Assembly: GCA_965246945.1 (NCBI GenBank)
Contig: CBDFFW010000001.1
Coordinates: forward strand, 806,001-870,000
Origin: CBDFFW01 sp965246945
GTDB taxonomy: Bacteria > Pseudomonadota > Alphaproteobacteria > UBA11073
Length of the DNA stretch: 64,000 nt
Reading direction: 5' to 3'
The notes below the pieces were generated by a model that was given only the letters and a program-made list of their open reading frames with translations, was not told the DNA's origin and did no database searches. Made by a program: the position numbers and the translations under genes. Positions within the stretch are counted from its first letter, which is position 1. Each line of letters opens with the position of its first letter. Below, in pieces: positions 15,812 through 23,276 of the stretch.

Positions 15812-18800
15812 AGCGGCTGACCGCCTGTTTCAAGGCGCATTTATTCCTTTTTGGCTGAGCCAATCTTTAAGCGCGTTGAATGATAATTTATTTCGTTATG
15901 CCTTAAATGCAGCGTTAATTTTTGGGATTATCGAATTGCAGCCGGAACAGGCGAAATTCTATGTCGCGATCTCAGCGGGGATTTTTATTTTGCCTTATTT
16001 GCTGTTTTCTGGATTGGCCGGACAATTGGCGGATAAATATTCCAAAACCAAAATGCTGCGCTGGAACCGCGCGATTGAAATTGCTGTGTTTGGGGTGGCG
16101 GGTTTTGCGCTATATGCGGGCAGCATGCCGCTATTGCTGGTCTGCTTGTTGCTAAGCGGGACCATGGCAACTTTTTATGGGCCGGTGAAGCAGGGGATTA
16201 CGCCGGAATTGGTTAACCAGACCCAACTTATCGCCGCCAATGGTGCGGTGGAAAGTGGCACTTATGCGGCAATTTTGGTGGGTACATTACTGGGCACCGG
16301 GCTGATTACGCATGCTGAATTTGGGGTGACCGCCACGGTGGGGGTGATGCTGGCAATTGCTGTGTTGGCGCTGTTGTTAAGCTATGCCATTCCGATAACA
16401 AAATCGGCAGATCCAGCACTGAAATTGGAATGGAATTTGCCCAAACAAGCGATTGGTTTAATCTATTGGGGCTGGCACGATAAAACGCGGCAGCGGTTGT
16501 TGCTAGGTAATGCCTGGTTTTGGTTTGTGGGCGCGGCGGTGCTAAGCCAGCTGACCATTTTGGTGAAGACCGAATTGCATGCTACAGCAGATGTGAACAC
16601 GCTGCTGTTGGCAATTTTTGCGGCGGGTATCGGACTGGGCGGGTTTCTTTGTCACCGCCTATTGCATGGCCAGGTGAATGCGAATTATGTGCCGATCGCC
16701 ACATTTGGTATGGCTATTTTTGCGCTAATTTTTGCGGGACTGGCACGCGATTTTCCGGCAGCAGTCATGCTGCAATATGATTTGCAATATTCCTTAAACG
16801 ATTTTGTGCAGCAGCCCAGCGCTTGGGGCATGATGGCGGCGGTGCTGGCGATGGCCGCTTGTGCGGGTTTGTATGTCGTGCCGATTGTCAGCTTATTACA
16901 AATATCGGTGCCGGATGCGCAGCGGGCGCGGTTGTTATCGCTGGCCAATATTTGGTTTTCGCTGTTCGTTATTTTGTCGGCAGCAATGTCTGGTGTGATT
17001 GTGGCGCAAGGGGGCAGCGCGAGTTTGGTGATTGCCACGGTCGGTGTGCTGACCTTGGGCGTGGCGTTTTATAGTTTAAAATTATTACCCGAAGCCGCAA
17101 TGAAAGGTTTCTTCGCCGTTCTGCTGCGCCTGATTTTTAAAATTGAAGTGAAGGGCTTGGAAAATCTGGCGGCAGCGGGGCCGCGCGCGGTCATCGTCTC
17201 CAACCATCAGTCTTTTTTAGATGGGATTTTACTGGCGACATTTTTGCCTGGCAAACCGGTGTTTGCGGTGGATAGTTTCGTGGCCACGCGTTGGTGGGCC
17301 AAACCGTTTTTATCGTTGGCGGAAGTGTTTACGATTAATCCCACGCAGCCGCTTAATACACGGGCATTGATCCGCACCATTCAGCAAAACAAGCATTGTG
17401 TGATTTTTCCGGAAGGACGGTTAACCGAAACGGGCGGCTTGATGAAGGTAAATTCCGGACCCGCTATGATTGCTGAAAAAGCCGATGCCGTATTGGTGCC
17501 GTTGGTGCTCAGCGGGTTGGAATACACCCCCTTTGCACGCGCGAAAGCAGTGTTGCCAATGCGCTGGTTTCCGAAAATTACCATTAGCATTTTACCGCCG
17601 GTACAGTTGCCGAGTACAGCAGAATTAGCAGGCAAAAAACGCCGATTGGTGCAAGCGCAAAATTTGTATGATGTTATGCGAGATGCACAGTTTAACAGCA
17701 GAGAATCGCCGGCAAATTTATGGCAAGGTTTGCTGAGCGCCGCGCAATTGCATGGCCGAAAAAAAATTATCGCGGAAGACCAAAACCGCCAACCACGCAA
17801 CTATCAGCAGATTATCACCAGTGCTTTGGCACTCGGTAAAGTGATTGCCCAGCGCACGCAAATGGGCGAGCGGGTCGGGATGTTATTGCCAACAGGGATT
17901 GCCGGTGTGGTGACATTTTTTGCCTTGCAAGCTTATGGGCGCGTGCCCGCATTGTTGAACTTTACGGCGGGTCTGGCAAACAACCGTGCGGCGCAACAGG
18001 CTGCGCAGATTAAGACCATTATTACAGCGCGGGCTTTTGTGGATAAAGGTAAACTGGATAATTTATGTGCGGCATTAAGCGAAAATGCAGATGTAATTTT
18101 CTTGGAAGATTTACGCGCAGAAATTGGGTTGCTAGCAAAACTATTCGCTTGGTGGCAAGCCCGTAATCATGCGGTGCCAAAGGATGGGCAGACACAATGG
18201 CATGATCCGGCGGTGGTGCTGTTTACCTCGGGTTCAGAAGGGGTGCCGAAAGGGGTGGTGCTCAGCCAGCAGAATTTATTGGCCAATGCCGCGCAGGTGA
18301 AAGCGGTGGTTGGCTTTACACCCAAAGATATCACTTTTAATGCGCTGCCATTATTCCATGCCTTTGGTTTAACGGGCGGTATTTTGGTGCCATTTTTATA
18401 TGGCTTGAAAACGTTTCTTTATCCCAATCCGCTGCATTACCGGATTGTGCCGGAATTGGTGTATCAGGCTAATGCCACTATTTTATTTGGTACCGATACG
18501 TTTTTGAATGGTTATGCCAGAACGGCGGATGCTTATGATTTTTACCTCTTACGGGCGATTTTTGCGGGTGCTGAAAAGGTGAAACCGGAAACCCAACTGC
18601 GCTATGCCGAAAAATTTGGTGTACCAATTTATGAAGGGTATGGTGTGACGGAATGTTCGCCCGTATTGGCGGTGAATACACCAATGCATCACCAAGCGGG
18701 TACAGTCGGGCGTTTGTTGTCATGTATTGAATACCGTTTGGAAAATATTACCGGCATTGAAACTGGCGGCGAATTGCATGTGCGTGGGCCCAATATGATG

Positions 18801-19223
18801 CTGGGGTATTTAAAGGCAGACCGGCCGGGCGAATTACAGCCATTGGCCGATGGCTGGTATAATACGGGTGATGTGGTTAGCATTGATGACAAAGGGTTTG
18901 TGACCATCCAGGGCCGCATTAAACGGTTTGCCAAAATCGGCGGGGAGATGATTTCGCTGGCCGCGATTGAAGCCTATGCCACGCAATTATGGCCGGAAGC
19001 GCAACATGCTACGTTCAATATCCCCGATGCGCGCAAGGGGGAAGCAATCATTTTGTATACCACGCAAACTGATGCTGAATTAACAGCACTAATTACCTAT
19101 ATGCGCCGGCAAGGAGCCACCGAATTAATGCTGCCGAAAACCATTTACACTTTGCCTGAACTACCAGTGCTGGGTAGCGGCAAAGCCGATTATGTAGCGC
19201 TGAAGAATTTAGCTGTTAATTAA
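15804..19223 (+). CDS. aas: LplT-PlsC-acyl-ACP synthetase fusion (Aas-type lysophospholipid recycling)
   Basis: 1139 residues in three parts. Residues ~1-420: a major-facilitator transporter like LplT (lysophospholipid flippase), beginning FIPFWLSQSLSALNDNLFRYAL. Residues ~430-630: a PlsC acyltransferase with NHQSFLD (H-x4-D, about 466) and FPEGRLTETG (about 533). Residues ~690-1139: an AMP-forming acyl ligase with LFTSGSEGVPKGVVLS (about 805), YGVTECSP (about 945), YNTGDV and GRIKRFAKIGGEMIS. Expected role: flip lysophospholipid across the inner membrane, activate a fatty acid on ACP and re-acylate. Translated from the TetR mRNA; its end overlaps the convergent hydrolase by 15 nt. Confidence 0.9.
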   Translation: MHKAADRLFQGAFIPFWLSQSLSALNDNLFRYALNAALIFGIIELQPEQAKFYVAISAGIFILPYLLFSGLAGQLADKYSKTKMLRWNRAIEIAVFGVAGFALYAGSMPLLLVCLLLSGTMATFYGPVKQGITPELVNQTQLIAANGAVESGTYAAILVGTLLGTGLITHAEFGVTATVGVMLAIAVLALLLSYAIPITKSADPALKLEWNLPKQAIGLIYWGWHDKTRQRLLLGNAWFWFVGAAVLSQLTILVKTELHATADVNTLLLAIFAAGIGLGGFLCHRLLHGQVNANYVPIATFGMAIFALIFAGLARDFPAAVMLQYDLQYSLNDFVQQPSAWGMMAAVLAMAACAGLYVVPIVSLLQISVPDAQRARLLSLANIWFSLFVILSAAMSGVIVAQGGSASLVIATVGVLTLGVAFYSLKLLPEAAMKGFFAVLLRLIFKIEVKGLENLAAAGPRAVIVSNHQSFLDGILLATFLPGKPVFAVDSFVATRWWAKPFLSLAEVFTINPTQPLNTRALIRTIQQNKHCVIFPEGRLTETGGLMKVNSGPAMIAEKADAVLVPLVLSGLEYTPFARAKAVLPMRWFPKITISILPPVQLPSTAELAGKKRRLVQAQNLYDVMRDAQFNSRESPANLWQGLLSAAQLHGRKKIIAEDQNRQPRNYQQIITSALALGKVIAQRTQMGERVGMLLPTGIAGVVTFFALQAYGRVPALLNFTAGLANNRAAQQAAQIKTIITARAFVDKGKLDNLCAALSENADVIFLEDLRAEIGLLAKLFAWWQARNHAVPKDGQTQWHDPAVVLFTSGSEGVPKGVVLSQQNLLANAAQVKAVVGFTPKDITFNALPLFHAFGLTGGILVPFLYGLKTFLYPNPLHYRIVPELVYQANATILFGTDTFLNGYARTADAYDFYLLRAIFAGAEKVKPETQLRYAEKFGVPIYEGYGVTECSPVLAVNTPMHHQAGTVGRLLSCIEYRLENITGIETGGELHVRGPNMMLGYLKADRPGELQPLADGWYNTGDVVSIDDKGFVTIQGRIKRFAKIGGEMISLAAIEAYATQLWPEAQHATFNIPDARKGEAIILYTTQTDAELTALITYMRRQGATELMLPKTIYTLPELPVLGSGKADYVALKNLAVN

Positions 19224-19955
19224 CGGTACGCTTGGCTTACCACGCGGTGTCATTTCTAGTGCAGGCTCAATAATTCTGGCGCAGGCCAATGGTTGATCCT
19301 GCATTACAAAATGTCCGGCGTTTTTTACATGATGTGTGGAGATATTTTTTAATTGCAGCAAAATTGGATGACCCAAATAATCATCGCCATAGAGATAATA
19401 TTTTAACCCTTCAAAATCCCTAAAAGCTTTTAGTAAATTGCCACTCTGAGAAAGTTTAAATAAGGGCTTGGCATAATCTTGCAAGACTTGAGGAGTAACC
19501 GAAACCAAATCTTTTGCCCATATTTGCCAACCTGGTTGCGGTAAATCTTTCACATGTTCGATTATCTCTTGTTTAATTGCTTCAACTTCATTCAAACCTT
19601 GAGCCTTAGCGAGCTTGCGGCTGGCAACACCACAATCTTCCTCAATCAGATTGCCTTCAATTAAAATAAGTGTGGCAATACTAACAGGCATCGCTTGGGC
19701 AACCAATAATGCGACTGCACCGCCCATACTGTGACCGATCAAACCAAAGCGATTTATCTGTTCAGTTCTGATAAGGGTAATCAACTCGTTGGCAGCAAAA
19801 GTTAGTGGATCATCAACATAGGCATTATTCACACGTTTGCCATGGCCGGCAAAATCAACAGCAATAATTTGATGTTGTGGTAATAACTCGACAAAAGGAT
19901 CAAATGCTGTTGCGGATGAACCCAAGCCATGTAAGCAAAAAATTGGAAAAGACAT
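19209..19955 (-). CDS. alpha/beta hydrolase
   Basis: 248 residues from ATG 19955 (MSFPIFCLHGLGSS). Classic alpha/beta hydrolase: oxyanion strand FCLHGLGSSATAFD, nucleophile elbow LIGHSMGGAVAL, and a C-terminal catalytic His in VKNAGHFVMQDQP. Substrate unknown; the lid is helical (about residues 110-190). The start is chosen at the family's first strand, since a longer reading frame would run into zur. The stop overlaps that of the acyl-ligase fusion. It begins 2 nt after zur ends, so it is probably co-transcribed with zur. Confidence 0.85.
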   Translation of the reverse strand: MSFPIFCLHGLGSSATAFDPFVELLPQHQIIAVDFAGHGKRVNNAYVDDPLTFAANELITLIRTEQINRFGLIGHSMGGAVALLVAQAMPVSIATLILIEGNLIEEDCGVASRKLAKAQGLNEVEAIKQEIIEHVKDLPQPGWQIWAKDLVSVTPQVLQDYAKPLFKLSQSGNLLKAFRDFEGLKYYLYGDDYLGHPILLQLKNISTHHVKNAGHFVMQDQPLACARIIEPALEMTPRGKPSVPLINS

Positions 19956-19957
19956 CA

Positions 19958-20371
19958 CTAAGCCTGACAATCGCCGCACTGGCCGTGCATTTCCAGCGTG
20001 GCATTGTGCATCGCAAAACCGGCTTGTTCGCTAGCTGATTTAAGAGGTTTATCTAACGCGCTCAGGCATAATTCGGTGGTGTTGCCGCAATCGTCACAAA
20101 CTAAAAAGGCACTGGCATGATGGTGGCCTTGATGGCCATCGCGGCATACCACAAAGGCGTTTAAACTGTTAATTTTATGAACCAAGCCATTGGCTTGCAG
20201 CGCTTGCAGGGCACGGTAAACGGTGGGTGGTTTGGGGTTGGGATGGTGCTGGGCCAATAACTCCAAAATGCCGTAAGCAGAAAGGGGTTGCGTAGCAGCT
20301 TGTAAAATTTCCCATACTGTTTGTTGAGTAGTAGTTAATTTCACATCAGTTGCGAGTTTTGCCGGGGCCAT
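19958..20371 (-). CDS. zur: Fur family regulator, Zur-like
   Basis: 137 residues. Winged-helix metalloregulator: KPPTVYRALQALQANGLVHKINSLNAFVVC is a close match to the Zur branch. Structural zinc cysteines are in CDDCG and the C-terminal HGQCGDC; regulatory histidines lie in GHQGHHHASAF. With zinc it should repress zinc-uptake genes. A promoter on the same strand reads TTGGAA, 17 nt, TATAAT, then 5 nt to ATG, so the mRNA would be leaderless; the AT-rich sequence at the -10 could allow autoregulation (inference). Downstream hydrolase follows after 2 nt. Confidence 0.88.
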   Translation of the reverse strand: MAPAKLATDVKLTTTQQTVWEILQAATQPLSAYGILELLAQHHPNPKPPTVYRALQALQANGLVHKINSLNAFVVCRDGHQGHHHASAFLVCDDCGNTTELCLSALDKPLKSASEQAGFAMHNATLEMHGQCGDCQA

Positions 20372-20376
20372 AGTTA

Positions 20377-20405
20377 ATTATAACCATAAACCCCTGGCAT
20401 TCCAA
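20377..20405 (-). promoter_or_regulatory. consensus -10 and near-consensus -35 of zur
   Basis: On the minus strand: TTGGAA (20405-20400), 17-nt spacer, TATAAT (20382-20377), then 5 nt to the zur ATG at 20371. No Shine-Dalgarno is possible in that space. Confidence 0.6.
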
Positions 20406-20433
20406 ACAATGCTTGTCTTAAAGTGGCGATGGC

Positions 20434-21387
20434 ATGGAAACAGGCATTAGCCATAAAGCGTTTAAAAAGAATAGCTGGCGGTATTTCATGGCAGCTATTC
20501 CAATATATATTTTATATTGGTTTTTTGCGGCATTGCCAGTGCGCCCAGCATCTAGTTTGGCTGGCTGGCTGGGGCGCAATTTAGGTCCAAAACTACCGAT
20601 GTCGCGCATTGCGCATTTAAATTTGCAATATGTCTGGCCGCATTTAGATTTCGTAGCACGGCAAAAAATTATCACTGGCATGTGGGATAATTATTTTCGG
20701 CTATTTGCGGAATATCCACATTTAAAGGATATTATGAACGGTAAAGGCGGTAAACTTGTTGTGCATGGCGCGCAGTATTTAACCGATATGGCCCAAACGG
20801 GCCGAGCGTGTATTGCCTTAAGTGCACATTTCGGCAATTGGGAGTTCGCCCCGATGTTATCAGCTAAGTTGGGATTTCCAGTTTCGATTGTTTGGCGGCC
20901 CCCCAACAATCCTTATGTTGCACGGTTGCTAGAACGTGGGCGAGCCACGGAAAATGCCCAGTTTCGCAAAGGTGCCAAGGGGGCACGGCAAATGATTGCG
21001 CATTTGAAAAGCGGTCAATCGCTTTGCATGCTGATGGACCAAAAAATGAATGATGGCATGGCGGTGCCATTTATGGGCAAACCAGCGATGACAGCGGCCG
21101 CTGCGGCTGATTTAGCATTAAAATATAATTGCCCGATTATTATGGTGCGCTGCCAGCGTGTGCGCGGCACCGAGTTTGAAATTACGGTTTCGGAACCAGT
21201 GGAGTTTACTGCCACCAACGATCGGCAAAGTGATGCACGCCGTTTGTTGGAATGGGTCAATGCCGAATTAGCGCAGTGGATTACCGAAGTGCCCGACCAA
21301 TGGTTGTGGCTGCATCAGCGTTGGAAAAAATGGCCGAAAAAAGTAACGGCGTTAGACGAAGTTATTCAATTACTTCATCCTGAGTAG
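20434..21387 (+). CDS. LpxL/HtrB-type lipid A (lysophospholipid) acyltransferase
   Basis: 317 residues. Inner-membrane acyltransferase of the lauroyl/myristoyl family that adds secondary acyl chains to lipid A. One N-terminal transmembrane segment (about 17-34), the catalytic H-x4-E in LSAHFGNWE (His132, Glu137), SIVWRPPNNPYVARLLERGR, LMDQKMNDGMAVPFMG and the C-terminal WLWLHQRWKKWP are all family features. The last four codons and the stop are supplied by a dispersed palindromic repeat (from 21374). Whether it is LpxL, LpxM or an ornithine-lipid-type acyltransferase cannot be decided. Confidence 0.88.
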   Translation: METGISHKAFKKNSWRYFMAAIPIYILYWFFAALPVRPASSLAGWLGRNLGPKLPMSRIAHLNLQYVWPHLDFVARQKIITGMWDNYFRLFAEYPHLKDIMNGKGGKLVVHGAQYLTDMAQTGRACIALSAHFGNWEFAPMLSAKLGFPVSIVWRPPNNPYVARLLERGRATENAQFRKGAKGARQMIAHLKSGQSLCMLMDQKMNDGMAVPFMGKPAMTAAAAADLALKYNCPIIMVRCQRVRGTEFEITVSEPVEFTATNDRQSDARRLLEWVNAELAQWITEVPDQWLWLHQRWKKWPKKVTALDEVIQLLHPE

Positions 21388-21482
21388 AAAGCAAAGTTTT
21401 CGTATCGAAGGATGGTTAATAAAGCCAAATCGTTTGAATATCCTTTGATACATGACTTCGTCACTACTCAGGATGAGGTGAG
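21374..21482. repeat. dispersed palindromic repeat (CATCCTGAG family), copy 1
   Basis: Imperfect palindrome: CTTCATCCTGAGTAG at the left end pairs with CTACTCAGGATGAGG at the right end, and TATCGAAGGAT pairs with ATCCTTTGATA inside. The second copy is at 50946-51038. It provides the stop codon of the upstream acyltransferase and ends 3 nt before the convergent rsmD stop, filling almost the whole gap. Confidence 0.85.
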
Positions 21483-21484
21483 TT

Positions 21485-22033
21485 CTAAACTTGCAAAAAT
21501 CTTATCAGCGTTTGCCCATAGCGGCGTTCTTCAATTATCCGAAACGGTTCGATATTAGGCGGAAATTTTGAACGTGTTTCCAGCACCGTAATGGTGTTTT
21601 CATCCATCCAACCGGCAGCATGCAAAGCCAAAAGCGCATTTGGAAAAATATCTAAGTCATAGGGCGGGTCGCAAAATAGCCAATCGACGGGCGCGGTTGC
21701 CAATAAGGGTTTTTCGATATTACCTATCAACACGCGGGCTTTATCCAGCAAATCACAAGATTGAATATTTTCACGCGCCAAAGTTAGAATAGTCCGATCC
21801 TGATCTACACATATGGCCGAAGCTGCGCCGCGGGACAAAGCTTCCAACGCATAGGCGGCAGTGCCGCAGCACATATCCAGCACTGATTTACCTTCCAAAC
21901 CGATGCTCCAATCGGCGTGCTGAATCATATTAAACACAGCTTGGCGGACCATATCGGTAGCCGGACGTAGGCCTGGCAAAGGTAAGGTTTGCAGCCGTTT
22001 GCCCTTCAATTCGCCGCCAGTAATCCGGATCAT
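21485..22033 (-). CDS. rsmD: 16S rRNA (guanine(966)-N(2))-methyltransferase
   Basis: 182 residues from ATG 22033 (MIRITGGELKGKRL). SAM-dependent methyltransferase modifying G966 of 16S rRNA. Signatures: RPATDMVRQAVFNMI, the SAM-binding VLDMCCGTAAYALEALSRGA and the catalytic CDPPYD. A longer frame upstream adds a Cys/Phe-rich stretch not found in the family. On the minus strand TATAGT ends 6 nt before the ATG (with TTGGCG 17 nt further), so this also looks leaderless. Confidence 0.92.
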   Translation of the reverse strand: MIRITGGELKGKRLQTLPLPGLRPATDMVRQAVFNMIQHADWSIGLEGKSVLDMCCGTAAYALEALSRGAASAICVDQDRTILTLARENIQSCDLLDKARVLIGNIEKPLLATAPVDWLFCDPPYDLDIFPNALLALHAAGWMDENTITVLETRSKFPPNIEPFRIIEERRYGQTLIRFLQV

Positions 22034-22346
22034 AAGAAAACTATAACAAAAACCACAAAAAACGCCAAGATTGCTTGACAATGTCCTTATCGTTTATTTA
22101 CACCAATCAGTGGAGCTGGTCGTAGTGCTGATGCAAGTCGGTATTAAACGCAGTTCGCATGTGCCAGGAATTCTTGAAAAAAGAGTAACCCTATCTGGCC
22201 CAGGCTTACGCACGATCCACGTGTGTTGCCTTTGTGTAATCCGCCCCATTGGGGTTTGCAGCTTTTTTATAAAAAGCTTGCATTAGCGGCATTGCCTTGG
22301 TTAACACCAAACTCCTTAACGAATTATTAAGTTGGTGTAACCGCAG
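22034..22346 (+). promoter_or_regulatory. 313-nt intergenic region: rsmD and rpsL promoters and rpsL leader
   Basis: No gene seen. The rpsL promoter is TTGACA (22075-22080), a 17-nt spacer and TTACAC (22098-22103). The ~240-nt leader that follows holds an AGCTTTTT/AAAAAGCT inverted repeat at about 22260-22278, a short CCCC-ATT-GGGG hairpin just before it, and a stronger hairpin at 22299-22342 ending 4 nt before the rpsL ATG. Such leaders on str operons are often autoregulated; that is inference here. Confidence 0.55.
22299..22342 (+). promoter_or_regulatory. hairpin immediately upstream of rpsL
   Basis: GGTTAACACCAAACT (22299-22313) pairs with AAGTTGGTGTAACC (22329-22342) apart from small bulges. 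The structure ends 4 nt before the rpsL start codon and there is no recognisable Shine-Dalgarno, so the fold itself may govern translation of the str operon. Confidence 0.5.
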
Positions 22347-22751
22347 ATGCCTACAGTATCCCAATTGGTCCGCAAGGGCCGTGAAGTTAAAAAGACCCGT
22401 GATAAATCGCCGGCTATGGCTTTGCGCAAATTTTCCACGCAGGTGGCCAAAGTTGGCGCGCCGCAAAAGCGTGGTGTTTGCACCCGTGTTTATACTACGA
22501 CGCCGAAAAAACCGAACTCAGCTTTGCGTAAAGTTGCGCGTGTGCGTTTGGTAAATGGTTACGAAGTGATCAGTTACATTCCAGGTGAAGGCCACAATTT
22601 ACAGGAACACTCCGTTGTATTGATCCGCGGCGGCCGGGTAAAAGATTTACCAGGGGTTCGTTACCACATTATCCGCGGTGCTTTGGATACCCAGGGTGTA
22701 GCCAAGCGTCGTCAGCGCCGTTCACTTTATGGCGCGAAGCGCCCCAAATAA
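22347..22751 (+). CDS. rpsL: 30S ribosomal protein S12
   Basis: 134 residues. S12 sits at the decoding centre. Conserved core: GVCTRVYTTTPKKPNSALRK (the streptomycin-site lysine is in PKKPNS), GEGHNLQEHSVVLIRGGRVKDLPGVRYH and the basic end RRSLYGAKRPK. The N-terminal part (about residues 20-38) is roughly ten residues longer than in common alphaproteobacterial S12, recalling the longer Firmicutes form. First gene of the str operon, followed by rpsG after 30 nt. Confidence 0.97.
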   Translation: MPTVSQLVRKGREVKKTRDKSPAMALRKFSTQVAKVGAPQKRGVCTRVYTTTPKKPNSALRKVARVRLVNGYEVISYIPGEGHNLQEHSVVLIRGGRVKDLPGVRYHIIRGALDTQGVAKRRQRRSLYGAKRPK

Positions 22752-22781
22752 GATACGAAATAAGAATTATAGGATTTATCT

Positions 22782-23252
22782 ATGTCTCGTCGTCACAGAG
22801 CTGAAAAGCGTGAAATTTTGCCAGATCCAAAATTTCACGACATCGTGGTTACCAAATTCATGAATTATATCATGGAAGATGGTAAAAAATCACGTGCGGA
22901 AGAAATTTTTTATGGTGCGTTGGAAATCGTTGAAAAGAAAACGAAATCCGACCCAATGGAAGTTTTTAAGACTGCATTGCAAAATGTTGGTCCTTTCTTG
23001 GAAGTCCGTTCACGCCGCGTGGGTGGTGCTACTTATCAGGTTCCGGTTGAAGTACGCCCAGAACGCCGGCAAGCCTTATCAATCCGTTGGTTAATCACGG
23101 CTGCGCGCAAACGTAACGAAAAAACGATGATCGAGCGTCTGGCGAATGAAATTATTGACGCGGCCAATAGCCGCGGCGGCGCTGTTAAAAAGCGTGAAGA
23201 CACCACTAAAATGGCAGAAGCCAACCGCGCCTTCGCGCATTACCGCTGGTAA
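22782..23252 (+). CDS. rpsG: 30S ribosomal protein S7
   Basis: 156 residues, the usual length. Primary assembly protein of the 30S head. Recognisable from MSRRHRAEKREILPDPKF, VGPFLEVRSRRVGGATYQVP, RQALSIRWLI and the C-terminal KMAEANRAFAHYRW. Lies between rpsL and fusA in the standard str order, 24 nt before fusA. Confidence 0.98.
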   Translation: MSRRHRAEKREILPDPKFHDIVVTKFMNYIMEDGKKSRAEEIFYGALEIVEKKTKSDPMEVFKTALQNVGPFLEVRSRRVGGATYQVPVEVRPERRQALSIRWLITAARKRNEKTMIERLANEIIDAANSRGGAVKKREDTTKMAEANRAFAHYRW

Positions 23253-23276
23253 AATTAGGCGACAGAAAGTCACATT

